A stretch of 64,000 bases of DNA from Agromyces fucosus (lineage in GTDB: Bacteria; Actinomycetota; Actinomycetes; Actinomycetales; Microbacteriaceae), in NCBI RefSeq assembly GCF_004134865.1, contig NZ_SDPO01000003.1, positions 62,001 to 126,000 of the forward strand, given 5' to 3'. The notes beneath the pieces are model-generated. The model had not been told where the DNA came from, made no database searches, and saw only the letters and a list, made by a program, of their open reading frames with translations. Position 1 is the stretch's first letter; every line of letters starts with the position of its first letter. This document shows, in pieces, positions 34,664 to 42,725 of the stretch. The position numbers and the translations under genes are program-made.

Positions 34664-35803
34664 ATGAAGCGAAACAGGATCGCAGCGTTCGCGGCCGCAG
34701 CAACCGCGACCGCGCTCGTACTCGCCGGCTGCTCCAGCGGGGGCACCGACACCGATGCCACGGATGGCGGCGGCGACGACCTCACGCCGGTCACCCTCCA
34801 GCTGCAGTGGCTCACGCAGGCCCAGTTCGGCGGGTACTACCTCGCGAAGGCGAACGGCTACTGGGAGGACCTCGGCCTCGACGTCGAGATCATCCCCGGT
34901 GCGGTCGACATCGTGCCGCAGGACGTGCTCGCCTCGGGTGACGTCGACTTCGCCGTCGCGTGGGTGCCCAAGGCGCTCGCGTCGATCGAGGCCGGCGCGA
35001 ACATCACGAACATCGCGCAGATCTTCGAGCGCAGCGGCACCCTCCAGGTCTCCTGGGCCGACAGCGGCATCACGTCGCCGGCCGACCTGTCGGACAAGCA
35101 GGTCGGCAGCTGGGGGTTCGGCAACGAGTGGGAGCTCTTCGCGGGCCTCACCGAGGCGAATGCGTCGGGCTACACGATCGTGCAGCAGAACTTCGACATG
35201 AACGCGCTGCTGAACCACGAGATCGATGCCGCGCAGGCGATGACGTACAACGAGTACGCGCAGCTGCTCGAGGCGACCAATCCCGAGACTGGTGAGCTCT
35301 ACCAGCCCGAGGACTTCTCGGTCATCGACTGGAACGAGGTCGGCACCTCGATGCTGCAGGACGCGATCTGGGCGAACGCCGAGCGGCTCGCCTCCGACGA
35401 GGAGTACGCCGACACCGCGGTCAAGCTCATCCAGGGCGCGATCCTCGGCTGGATCGACCAGCGCGACGACCCGCAGGCCGCCGCCGACGCCGTGACCGCC
35501 GCCGGCTCCACCCTCGGCACGAGCCACCAGCTGTGGATGGCCAACGAGATCAACAAGCTGATCTGGCCCTCCACCGACGGCATCGGGCACATCAACGAGA
35601 TCGCGTGGGATGCCACGGTCGAGATGGCGCTGGACACCAAGAACCAGGACGGAGCCCAGGTCATCACCACCGATCCGCCCGACACGGCGTACACGAACGA
35701 GTACGTCGACAAGGCCCTCGACAACCTCGAGTCCGACGGGGTCGACATCCTCGGCACGGAGTACGAGCCGATCGACGTCACCCTCCAGGAGGGCGGCAAC
35801 TAG
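34664..35803 (+). CDS. ABC transporter substrate-binding lipoprotein (NMT1/THI5-like)
   Basis: 379 residues, ATG 34664 preceded by GAGAGGA. Signal peptide MKRNRIAAFAAAATATALVLAGC with lipobox LAGC gives a lipid-anchored protein. The mature part is an NMT1/THI5-type binding protein: VTLQLQWLTQAQFGGYYLAKANGYWEDLGLDVEIIPG, VPQDVLASGDVDFAVAWVPKALA and GSWGFGNEWELFAGL. The aromatic QWLTQAQFGGYY stretch is shared with binders of pyrimidine-like rings such as thiamine and riboflavin precursors. A 14-bp-stem hairpin follows the stop. Uptake of a pyrimidine for the neighbouring enzymes is inferred. Confidence 0.92.
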   Translation: MKRNRIAAFAAAATATALVLAGCSSGGTDTDATDGGGDDLTPVTLQLQWLTQAQFGGYYLAKANGYWEDLGLDVEIIPGAVDIVPQDVLASGDVDFAVAWVPKALASIEAGANITNIAQIFERSGTLQVSWADSGITSPADLSDKQVGSWGFGNEWELFAGLTEANASGYTIVQQNFDMNALLNHEIDAAQAMTYNEYAQLLEATNPETGELYQPEDFSVIDWNEVGTSMLQDAIWANAERLASDEEYADTAVKLIQGAILGWIDQRDDPQAAADAVTAAGSTLGTSHQLWMANEINKLIWPSTDGIGHINEIAWDATVEMALDTKNQDGAQVITTDPPDTAYTNEYVDKALDNLESDGVDILGTEYEPIDVTLQEGGN

Positions 35804-35808
35804 CGAGC

Positions 35809-35852
35809 GGATGCCGCGCGGCTGGTGCACCCCGGCCGGCCGCGCGGCATCC
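35809..35852 (+). terminator. 14-bp perfect stem-loop after the binding-protein gene
   Basis: GGATGCCGCGCGGC (35809-35822) pairs perfectly with GCCGCGCGGCATCC (35839-35852) across a 16-nt loop. It starts 6 nt after the binding-protein stop and 40 nt before the aminotransferase start. No T-run follows. It may partly terminate the transcript or protect the 3' end of the binding-protein mRNA, lowering expression of downstream enzymes. Confidence 0.6.
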
Positions 35853-35892
35853 ATCCCATCACCAGGGGACAGACAGGAAAGGCACCGAAGCC

Positions 35893-37236
35893 ATGACCGA
35901 CACGAACACCGGAGGCGGCCTCACCGACGGCCTCGACGAACTCGCCCGCGAACTCGACCGCGAGCACGTCTTCCACTCGTGGTCGGCGCAGGCCAACCCC
36001 TCGACCCTCGTGATCGCGAGCGGCCGGGGCAGCCGGGTCTGGGACCATGCCGGCCACGAGTACCTCGACTTCTCGAGCCAGCTCGTGAACGTCAACATCG
36101 GCCACCAGCACCCCTCGGTCGTGCAGGCGATCCGGGAGCAGGCCGAACTCTTGACGACGATCGCCCCGTCGACGGTGAACCTCGCGCGCGGCGAGGCCGC
36201 CAAGCGCATCGTCGGGCATGCGCCATCCGGGTTCCGCAAGGTGTTCTTCACGAACGGGGGCGCCGACGCGAACGAGAACGCCATCCGCATGGCGCGCCTG
36301 CACACCGGCCGCGACAAGGTGCTCTCGACCTATCGCTCGTACCACGGCAACACGGGTGCGGCCATCGTCTCGACGGGCGACTGGCGCCGCATCCCCAACG
36401 AGTTCGCCAGAGGCCACGTGCACTTCTTCGGGCCCTACCTGTACCGCTCGGAGTTCTGGGCGACGACGCCCGAGCAGGAGTCCGAGCGGGCGCTGCAGCA
36501 CCTGCGCCGGGTGATCGAGGCCGAGGGGCCGTCGTCGATCGCGGCGGTCCTGCTCGAGACGATCCCGGGCACCGCCGGCATCCTGATGCCGCCGCCCGGC
36601 TACCTCGCGGGGGTGCGCGAGCTCTGCGACCGCCACGGCATCCTCCTCATTCTCGACGAGGTCATGGCCGGATTCGGCCGCACCGGCCGCTGGTTCGCGT
36701 TCGACGGCTCCGGCGTGCGCCCCGACCTCATCACCTTCGCCAAGGGGGTCAACTCGGGCTATGTGCCGGTCGGCGGCGTGATCATCTCCGACCCGATCGC
36801 CGCGACGTTCGACGACCGGGTCTTCCCCGGCGGCCTCACCTATTCGGGACATCCGCTCGCGATGGCCTCGATCGTCGCCGCGCTCGACGCGATGGAGTCG
36901 GAGGGCATCGTCGAGAACGCCCGCGAGATCGGGGCGACGGTCATCGGGCCGGCGCTCGCCGAGCTCGCCGAGCGGCACGCCGCCATCGGCGAGGTGCGCG
37001 GCGAGGGCGTGTTCTGGGCGATCGAGCTGGTCGCCGACCCCGCGACCCGGGAGCCGCTGCCCGCTGCGGCGATGGGCCGACTCAAGTCCGCGCTCGTCGC
37101 GCGCGGGCTCCTGCCGTTCGTGCAGGACAACCGCATCCACGTCGTGCCGCCGTGCGTCGTCACGGCCGACGAGGTCGCCGACGCGATGGCGATCTACGAC
37201 GACGTACTCCGCACCGCACTCGAAGGAGAGGGCTGA
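35893..37236 (+). CDS. Class III PLP-dependent aminotransferase (beta-alanine/beta-aminoisobutyrate type)
   Basis: 447 residues, ATG 35893 with AGGAAA upstream. Fold type I, class III motifs: FTNGGADANENAIRMAR, RSYHGNTGAA, LLILDEVMAGFGRTG (PLP-pyridine Asp255) and LITFAKGVNSGYVPVGG with Schiff-base Lys284. Length matches omega-amino acid:pyruvate or 2-oxoglutarate transaminases. In this operon the expected reaction is beta-alanine (from uracil) or 3-aminoisobutyrate (from thymine) to (methyl)malonate semialdehyde, which the next gene oxidises. Taurine or GABA are alternative donors on sequence alone. Confidence 0.9.
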   Translation: MTDTNTGGGLTDGLDELARELDREHVFHSWSAQANPSTLVIASGRGSRVWDHAGHEYLDFSSQLVNVNIGHQHPSVVQAIREQAELLTTIAPSTVNLARGEAAKRIVGHAPSGFRKVFFTNGGADANENAIRMARLHTGRDKVLSTYRSYHGNTGAAIVSTGDWRRIPNEFARGHVHFFGPYLYRSEFWATTPEQESERALQHLRRVIEAEGPSSIAAVLLETIPGTAGILMPPPGYLAGVRELCDRHGILLILDEVMAGFGRTGRWFAFDGSGVRPDLITFAKGVNSGYVPVGGVIISDPIAATFDDRVFPGGLTYSGHPLAMASIVAALDAMESEGIVENAREIGATVIGPALAELAERHAAIGEVRGEGVFWAIELVADPATREPLPAAAMGRLKSALVARGLLPFVQDNRIHVVPPCVVTADEVADAMAIYDDVLRTALEGEG

Positions 37237-37239
37237 ACC

Positions 37240-38790
37240 ATGAGCCAGGCAGACCGCAACACATCATCGCTCGCCGAGACCCAACCGCTGGGCGCCGAGT
37301 TCGTCACCGTCGACCACTGGATCGACGGGGCATCCGTCGCCGGTGACGGGGGCCGCAGCGGGCCCGTCTACAACCCGGCCCGCGGCGTCGAGCAGAAGCG
37401 GGTCCGCTTCGCCTCGACCGAAGACGTCGACGCCGCCGTCGAGGCCGCCGCCCGCGCGTTCCCCGCGTGGCGCGACACCTCGATCGCGAAGCGCCAGCAG
37501 GTGATGTTCGCCTTCCGCGAGCTGCTCAACGCCCGCAGCGGCGAGCTCGCCGCGATCCTCACGAGCGAGCACGGCAAGGTGCTCTCCGATGCGGCCGGCG
37601 AGATCGCCCGCGGCCTCGAGGTCGTCGAGCTCGCGTGCGCGATGCCGGGCTACACGAAGGGCGAGTACTCCGAGAACGTCTCCACCGGCATCGACGTGTA
37701 CTCGACGAAGCAGCCCGTGGGCGTCGTCGGCATCATCAGCCCCTTCAACTTCCCGGCGATGGTGCCGCTGTGGTTCTTCCCGCTCGCGATCGCGGCGGGC
37801 AACACGGTGGTGCTGAAGCCCTCCGAGAAGGACCCGTCGGCCGCGATCTGGCTCGCCCGGCTCATGCAGGAGGCCGGGCTGCCCGACGGCGTGCTGAACG
37901 TCGTGCACGGCGACAAGGTCGCCGTCGACGCGCTGCTCGAGCACCCGGTCGTGCGTTCGATCTCGTTCGTCGGCTCCACGCCGATCGCGAAGTACATCTA
38001 CGCGACCGCGACCGCGAACGGCAAGCGGGTGCAGGCGCTGGGCGGTGCCAAGAACCACATGCTCGTGCTGCCCGACGCCGACCTCGACCTCGCGGCCGAC
38101 GCCGCCGTCAACGCCGGGTTCGGCTCGGCGGGGGAGCGCTGTATGGCCGTCTCCGTCGTGCTCGCGGTCGACTCGGTCGCCGACGAACTCGTCGCGAAGA
38201 TCAGCGAGCGGATGTCGCGGCTCACCACCGGCGACGGCACCCGCGGCTGCGACATGGGGCCGCTCATCACCCGCGAGCACCGCGACAAGGTCGTCGGATA
38301 CCTCGACGTCGCGGCGTCCGACGGGGCGACGGTCGTCGTCGACGGACGCGACACCCCGATCGACGGGGACGACGACGGGTTCTGGCTGGGCCCGACCCTC
38401 GTCGACAAGGTGCCGCTCGAGTCATCCGTCTACCGCGACGAGATCTTCGGACCGGTGCTCGGCATCGTGCGCGTCGACGGCTACCAGGAGGGGCTCGACG
38501 TCATCAACGCGTCACCCTACGGCAACGGCACTGCGATCTTCACGAACGACGGCGGTGCCGCGCGGCGATTCCAGCGCGAGGTGACGGTCGGCATGATCGG
38601 CATCAACGTGCCGATCCCGGTGCCCGTCGCCTACCACTCCTTCGGCGGCTGGAAGGACTCGCTCTTCGGCGACGCCAAGGCGTACGGCCCGCGCGGATTC
38701 GACTTCTTCACGCAGGAGAAGGCGGTAACCTCGCGCTGGCTCGACCCGAGCCACGGCGGGCTGAACCTGGGCTTCCCGCAGCACGACTAG
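37240..38790 (+). CDS. mmsA: (Methyl)malonate-semialdehyde dehydrogenase, CoA-acylating
   Basis: 516 residues, ATG 37240, 3 bp after the aminotransferase stop. An ALDH-superfamily enzyme of the MmsA type: ISPFNFPAMVPLWFFPLAIAAGNTVVLKPSEKDPS, ALGGAKNHMLVLPDADLD and GSAGERCMAVSV with catalytic Cys301. The usual general-base Glu of ELGGK is replaced by the LGGAKNH segment typical of CoA-acylating MMSDH. It converts malonate semialdehyde to acetyl-CoA, or the methyl form to propionyl-CoA, with NAD and CoA. This closes the pyrimidine route. It is the last gene of the cluster. Confidence 0.94.
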   Translation: MSQADRNTSSLAETQPLGAEFVTVDHWIDGASVAGDGGRSGPVYNPARGVEQKRVRFASTEDVDAAVEAAARAFPAWRDTSIAKRQQVMFAFRELLNARSGELAAILTSEHGKVLSDAAGEIARGLEVVELACAMPGYTKGEYSENVSTGIDVYSTKQPVGVVGIISPFNFPAMVPLWFFPLAIAAGNTVVLKPSEKDPSAAIWLARLMQEAGLPDGVLNVVHGDKVAVDALLEHPVVRSISFVGSTPIAKYIYATATANGKRVQALGGAKNHMLVLPDADLDLAADAAVNAGFGSAGERCMAVSVVLAVDSVADELVAKISERMSRLTTGDGTRGCDMGPLITREHRDKVVGYLDVAASDGATVVVDGRDTPIDGDDDGFWLGPTLVDKVPLESSVYRDEIFGPVLGIVRVDGYQEGLDVINASPYGNGTAIFTNDGGAARRFQREVTVGMIGINVPIPVPVAYHSFGGWKDSLFGDAKAYGPRGFDFFTQEKAVTSRWLDPSHGGLNLGFPQHD

Positions 38791-38814
38791 TTGCGCCGAG
38801 GGAAGGGCCGAGCT

Positions 38815-39504
38815 TCAGTGACCGTAGTTGGAACTCGGTGACTCGATGCGATCGACGACGGCGTCATCGAGGTATCCGGTGACCAGGACTCCGATGTCGG
38901 GCGAGGGTCCCGTGCCCTCGCCCGGCGGCAGGGCCACGAGGTCGACGCGGACCATGCGCTGCGTGCGCCCGGTCTCGGGCGAGGTGTAGTCGAGGGGATC
39001 CGAGGCTCCTGACAGGTCGATCGTGTCGAAGGAGTCCCCTACCGAGATGCCGGCAGACGTCGTCACGGGCAGCCCTGCCGCTTCGGTGCCGGTGAGGTAC
39101 ACCCAGTGGTTGGACCAGTAGATGCCGGTCTCGACGATGTCGGTGTCGAACAGCTGGAGGCCGCCCCACTCGTGGAGCGTCGCCGACGGCGTCTCCGAGC
39201 CGTGCTCGACGCGGGAGTCGGCGGGCTCGCCGAGGTACTCGCTGAGACCCGCGACCACCTCACCGGTCGGTTGGTGATAGTCGAACGTGGCGAGTGCGGA
39301 ACCTCCGTCACCGAGGACGGTGATCGACTCCGGCGACACGACGATGCTCGCGGCGGCTTCGACGTCGGGCGCGCCCATCGGGGTCGGAGCCGACGTGCTC
39401 GGCGCCGCTGACGGCTCCGAGGCGGCCGGAGGAGCGGTGCACGCGGTGAGCGCGGCAAGTGCCACGAGACTGATGCCGACGAGACCGGTGAGGCGAGGAC
39501 GCAT
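38815..39504 (-). CDS. Putative lipoprotein, unknown function
   Basis: 229 residues, ATG 39504. A signal peptide (MRPRLTGLVGISLVALAALTAC) ends in lipobox LTAC. Residues ~23-45 are Pro/Ala/Ser-rich, as in many lipoprotein stalks. The rest is a soluble beta-rich domain (SIVVSPESITVLGDGGSALATFDY, WSNHWVYLTGTEAAGLP, MVRVDLVALPPGEG). I do not recognise a family. It converges on mmsA with a 24-bp gap and is transcribed alone. Confidence 0.8.
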   Translation of the reverse strand: MRPRLTGLVGISLVALAALTACTAPPAASEPSAAPSTSAPTPMGAPDVEAAASIVVSPESITVLGDGGSALATFDYHQPTGEVVAGLSEYLGEPADSRVEHGSETPSATLHEWGGLQLFDTDIVETGIYWSNHWVYLTGTEAAGLPVTTSAGISVGDSFDTIDLSGASDPLDYTSPETGRTQRMVRVDLVALPPGEGTGPSPDIGVLVTGYLDDAVVDRIESPSSNYGH

Positions 39505-39895
39505 GAGCCGACCCTATTGGCAGCTCCTGCCGGTGGGGTATCAGTGCGAGCACTGAGGTGCTCACGCAGCGCGCGCGTTCGACGTCCGGGCATTCCGGAG
39601 ATCGGCGAAGCGCGCACCCCGATTGCGCGTTGTGCGAGTCGCGAGCGAGCGAGCGGGAGCGACCGTGCGCGTGCACGGCGAGATTGCGCGCGACACCGCT
39701 GTTGACGGCGCGATCAGTGGGATTGATCATTCGCAGAATCGCCGCGCCGCGGCGCCCGCTGACGCGGAATCTGCCCCTTGACGACCCCTCGCCAATACGA
39801 GAGGCTCGGGCCAATCTGAACGCTTCTGCGTGCTTCGGCCGGTTTCGATCAGTTCGAATCAGTGTCGATCAGCAAGTCACCTCGGAAGGAACGGC
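39505..39895. other. 391-bp intergenic region with promoter and direct repeats
   Basis: No gene is supported here. A weak plus-strand promoter is possible: TTGACG (39702-39707), 17 bp, GATCAT (39725-39730). Immediately before the glycosidase ribosome site are three hexamers at exact 10-bp spacing: GATCAG (39847-39852), AATCAG (39857-39862), GATCAG (39867-39872). The rest is unremarkable GC-rich sequence with runs of GAGC. Confidence 0.5.
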
Positions 39896-42670
39896 ATGTC
39901 CCCCTCGCTCGGATCACTCCGCCGGAAGATCGCGATGCTCGTCGCAGTCGGGCTCGCGGTGCCCCTGGCGCTCGTCGCCATGCCCGCTGCTGCGACGGCG
40001 GAGCCGACGACGGTGATCGTCGACGATGCCACCTCGAGCGGCACCAACCGATTCGAGTTCGGCGCCGGATGGAACGCCGGCACCGGCCTCGACCCGGCCA
40101 AGTGGAATGCCGGCACCGAGCACTGGGCCAGGGCGGCCGATCGATCCGCGTTCACCTTCTCGTTCACCGGGGAGCAGGCGCGGCTGTTCGGCATCAAGGA
40201 CGTGCCGCACGGCAAGTACGCCATCTCCGTCGACGACGGGGCCGAGGTCGTCGTGGACGCCTACTCCCCGACGCGCACGTTCAAGCAGCTCCTCTTCGAC
40301 ACCGGCGCCCTGCCGGCCGGGAACCACACCGTGAAGCTCCGGCTCACCGGTGAGAAGAACGCGGCGGCCTCCCGCGCCGACGGCCAGATCGACTTCGCCG
40401 AGGTCATCGCCCAGCGCGTGCCCGTGACCGGCGTCGAGATGGACGAGACGCCGATCGAGCTCGTCGAATCCGCGACGCGTCAGCTCGAGGCATCCGTCGT
40501 CCCCGCCGGAGCGACCGACGCCTCGCTGCGCTGGTCGTCCTCCGCCGAGTCGGTGGCGACCGTCAGCGCGACCGGGTACGTCACCGCGGTCGCCGGCGGA
40601 ACGGCGACGATCACCGCCACCTCGGTCGACGGCGGATTCACGGCGTCCCGTGAGGTCACGGTGACGGCGGCTCCGACCACGCTGAGCGGCGCGGTCGGCG
40701 AGACGAACTTCCACTACGCCACCACCAAGTATTTCGACGACTACCGCCGCAAGTACCTGAGCGACGTCATCGGCATGTCGGGCACCGATTGGAGCGACAC
40801 GGCCTGGCGGAACGACCGCGTCAGCGGACAGTTCGTGCTCTGGACCGGTGCCGAGGCGAAGACCGGCGTGCGGGTCGAGAGCGCCACGCTCGTCGGGGCT
40901 TCCGGCGCGGCACTCGACGCGAACGGTCTCGACCTGAACTTCGTCGATTCGGTCATGGCCGGCCGCGGCCGCCCCTCGCTCGGGAAGCCGCAGGAGCCGA
41001 TCCCCGACGTGCTGTCGACCGACGCGAGCGTCGACGTCGCCGCGCACACCGTGCAGCCACTCTGGCTGATCGTCGACGTGCCGGCGGATGCCGCAGCCGG
41101 CCAGTACTCGGGCGAGGTCGTCGTCGTCGACGATCAGGGCGAGCGCATCACGTTCGACCTGGGCATCGAGGTGCTCGATCTCGAACTCCCCGCCGCGGGT
41201 GACTGGGACCAGTTCATCGACCTCTGGCAGAACCCCTACGCCGTGGCCCGGGTCTCCGGCATCCCGGCGAACCAGCTCTGGACGCGGGCGCACTTCGACG
41301 CGATGCTGCCCCACTACCAGCGCCTTCGCGACGCCGGCCAGGACGTCATCACGGCGACGGTCGTCAACGACCCGTGGGCCTCGCAGACCTACGACCCGTA
41401 CGGATCGATGGTGCAGTGGACCAAGAAGGCCGACGGCACGTGGGCGTTCGACTTCACCGTCTTCGACAAGTGGGTGTCGTTCATGATGGACGAGGTCGGC
41501 ATCGACGGCCAGATCGACGCGTACTCGATGGTCAACTGGGCCAGCAAGGTGCAGTACCTCGACGCGGCGACCGGCCAGACGATCACGGCGAGCGTGCCGG
41601 TCGGCTCGGCGATCTGGACCGAGATGTGGAGCGCGTTCCTCGAGTCGTTCGGGCCGCACCTGCAGGAGAAGGGATGGTTCGACCGCACCTACATGGCGAT
41701 GGACGAGCGCGCGCTCGGCGACCTCATGTACGCCGTCGACCTCATCGACGCGCACGCCCCTGGGCTCAAGGTCGGCGCCGCGATGAACTACAACAGCCTC
41801 ACCGATCCGCGACTCGATCGCATCGACAAGATCTCCGTGTCGTCGGATCACGTGCTCGTCGGCGACGCCGTGTTCGAGGCGACGATGAAGCACCGGCGCG
41901 AACTCGGGCTGATCACGAGCATCTACTACTGCGTCGGCATCTACCCGAACACGTTCATCCGCTCGAACCTCGCCGAGGCCGCGTGGACCCAGTGGAAGAC
42001 CGTCGCGACCGACTCCGACGGCTACCTGCGCTGGGCGTACGACAGCTTCGTCGCCGATCCGTTCGTGACGACCGACTTCAAGACCTGGGAATCGGGCGAC
42101 ACCGCGCAGGTCTACCCGGGCAACGTCTCGTCGGTGCGCTGGGAGCGCATGAACGAGGGCATCCGGGACGCCGAGAAGGTGCGCTGGCTGAGCGAGCAGT
42201 CGTCCGAGGCGGCGGCCGAGCTGAAGACCGCCCTTCGCGCGATGGGCAACCCCGGAGTGAAGAAGGACCCGTACGGCGGCGTCATCGATCCGGGCGACGT
42301 CGACATCCCGGCCGAGGTCGATCGACTCGAGGGCGAGCTCGAGCGCATCACGCGGGCGTTCCTCGAGGCACGCGACCCGCTCGACCTGACGGTGACGGCG
42401 CAGGCCCGTTGCATCGGCACGAAGACGGTGCTCGCGGTCACGGCGCGGAACGACGAAGCGGTGCCGGTGTCGATCTCGTTCACCTCGTCGTACGGCAGCA
42501 AGTCGTTCGCGACGGTCGCCGCCGGCAAGAACGCCACCCACGTCTTCACGACCCGACTGGCGAGCATCCCCGAGGGCACCGTCACGATCGAGGCGGTCGC
42601 GACGATCGACGGGGCGGAGACCTCGTCGACGCGCACCACGGCGTTCGCGGCGAAGTCCTGCTCGAACTGA
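39896..42670 (+). CDS. Secreted GH123-like/DUF4091 glycosidase with BIG2 and C-terminal domain
   Basis: 924 residues, ATG 39896 with GGAAGGA upstream. Signal peptide (SLRRKIAMLVAVGLAVPLALVAMPAAATA) then a beta-sandwich NPCBM/sugar-binding-like region, a BIG2 domain (~190-260; VTGVEMDETPIELVE...VATVSATGYVTAVAGGTATITATS), and a TIM-barrel/DUF4091 part. The acid pair Asp603-Glu604 in TYMAMDERALGDLMYAVDLI fits the DE dyad of GH123 beta-N-acetylgalactosaminidases. A ~95-residue C-terminal domain with two Cys (RCIG...KSCSN) is shared with the next gene. It probably cuts amino-sugar glycans outside the cell. Confidence 0.83.
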   Translation: MSPSLGSLRRKIAMLVAVGLAVPLALVAMPAAATAEPTTVIVDDATSSGTNRFEFGAGWNAGTGLDPAKWNAGTEHWARAADRSAFTFSFTGEQARLFGIKDVPHGKYAISVDDGAEVVVDAYSPTRTFKQLLFDTGALPAGNHTVKLRLTGEKNAAASRADGQIDFAEVIAQRVPVTGVEMDETPIELVESATRQLEASVVPAGATDASLRWSSSAESVATVSATGYVTAVAGGTATITATSVDGGFTASREVTVTAAPTTLSGAVGETNFHYATTKYFDDYRRKYLSDVIGMSGTDWSDTAWRNDRVSGQFVLWTGAEAKTGVRVESATLVGASGAALDANGLDLNFVDSVMAGRGRPSLGKPQEPIPDVLSTDASVDVAAHTVQPLWLIVDVPADAAAGQYSGEVVVVDDQGERITFDLGIEVLDLELPAAGDWDQFIDLWQNPYAVARVSGIPANQLWTRAHFDAMLPHYQRLRDAGQDVITATVVNDPWASQTYDPYGSMVQWTKKADGTWAFDFTVFDKWVSFMMDEVGIDGQIDAYSMVNWASKVQYLDAATGQTITASVPVGSAIWTEMWSAFLESFGPHLQEKGWFDRTYMAMDERALGDLMYAVDLIDAHAPGLKVGAAMNYNSLTDPRLDRIDKISVSSDHVLVGDAVFEATMKHRRELGLITSIYYCVGIYPNTFIRSNLAEAAWTQWKTVATDSDGYLRWAYDSFVADPFVTTDFKTWESGDTAQVYPGNVSSVRWERMNEGIRDAEKVRWLSEQSSEAAAELKTALRAMGNPGVKKDPYGGVIDPGDVDIPAEVDRLEGELERITRAFLEARDPLDLTVTAQARCIGTKTVLAVTARNDEAVPVSISFTSSYGSKSFATVAAGKNATHVFTTRLASIPEGTVTIEAVATIDGAETSSTRTTAFAAKSCSN

Positions 42671-42725
42671 GCGAATCCAGCCGAAGTCCCAGCGTCTCGC
42701 ATCCCAGCATCTCGAAGGAGAGAAC

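Noticed and set aside
39845..39872. GTTCGAATC looks like a tRNA T-loop
   Set aside because: No acceptor, D or anticodon stems can be formed around it, and there is no CCA end. It fits a direct repeat array better.
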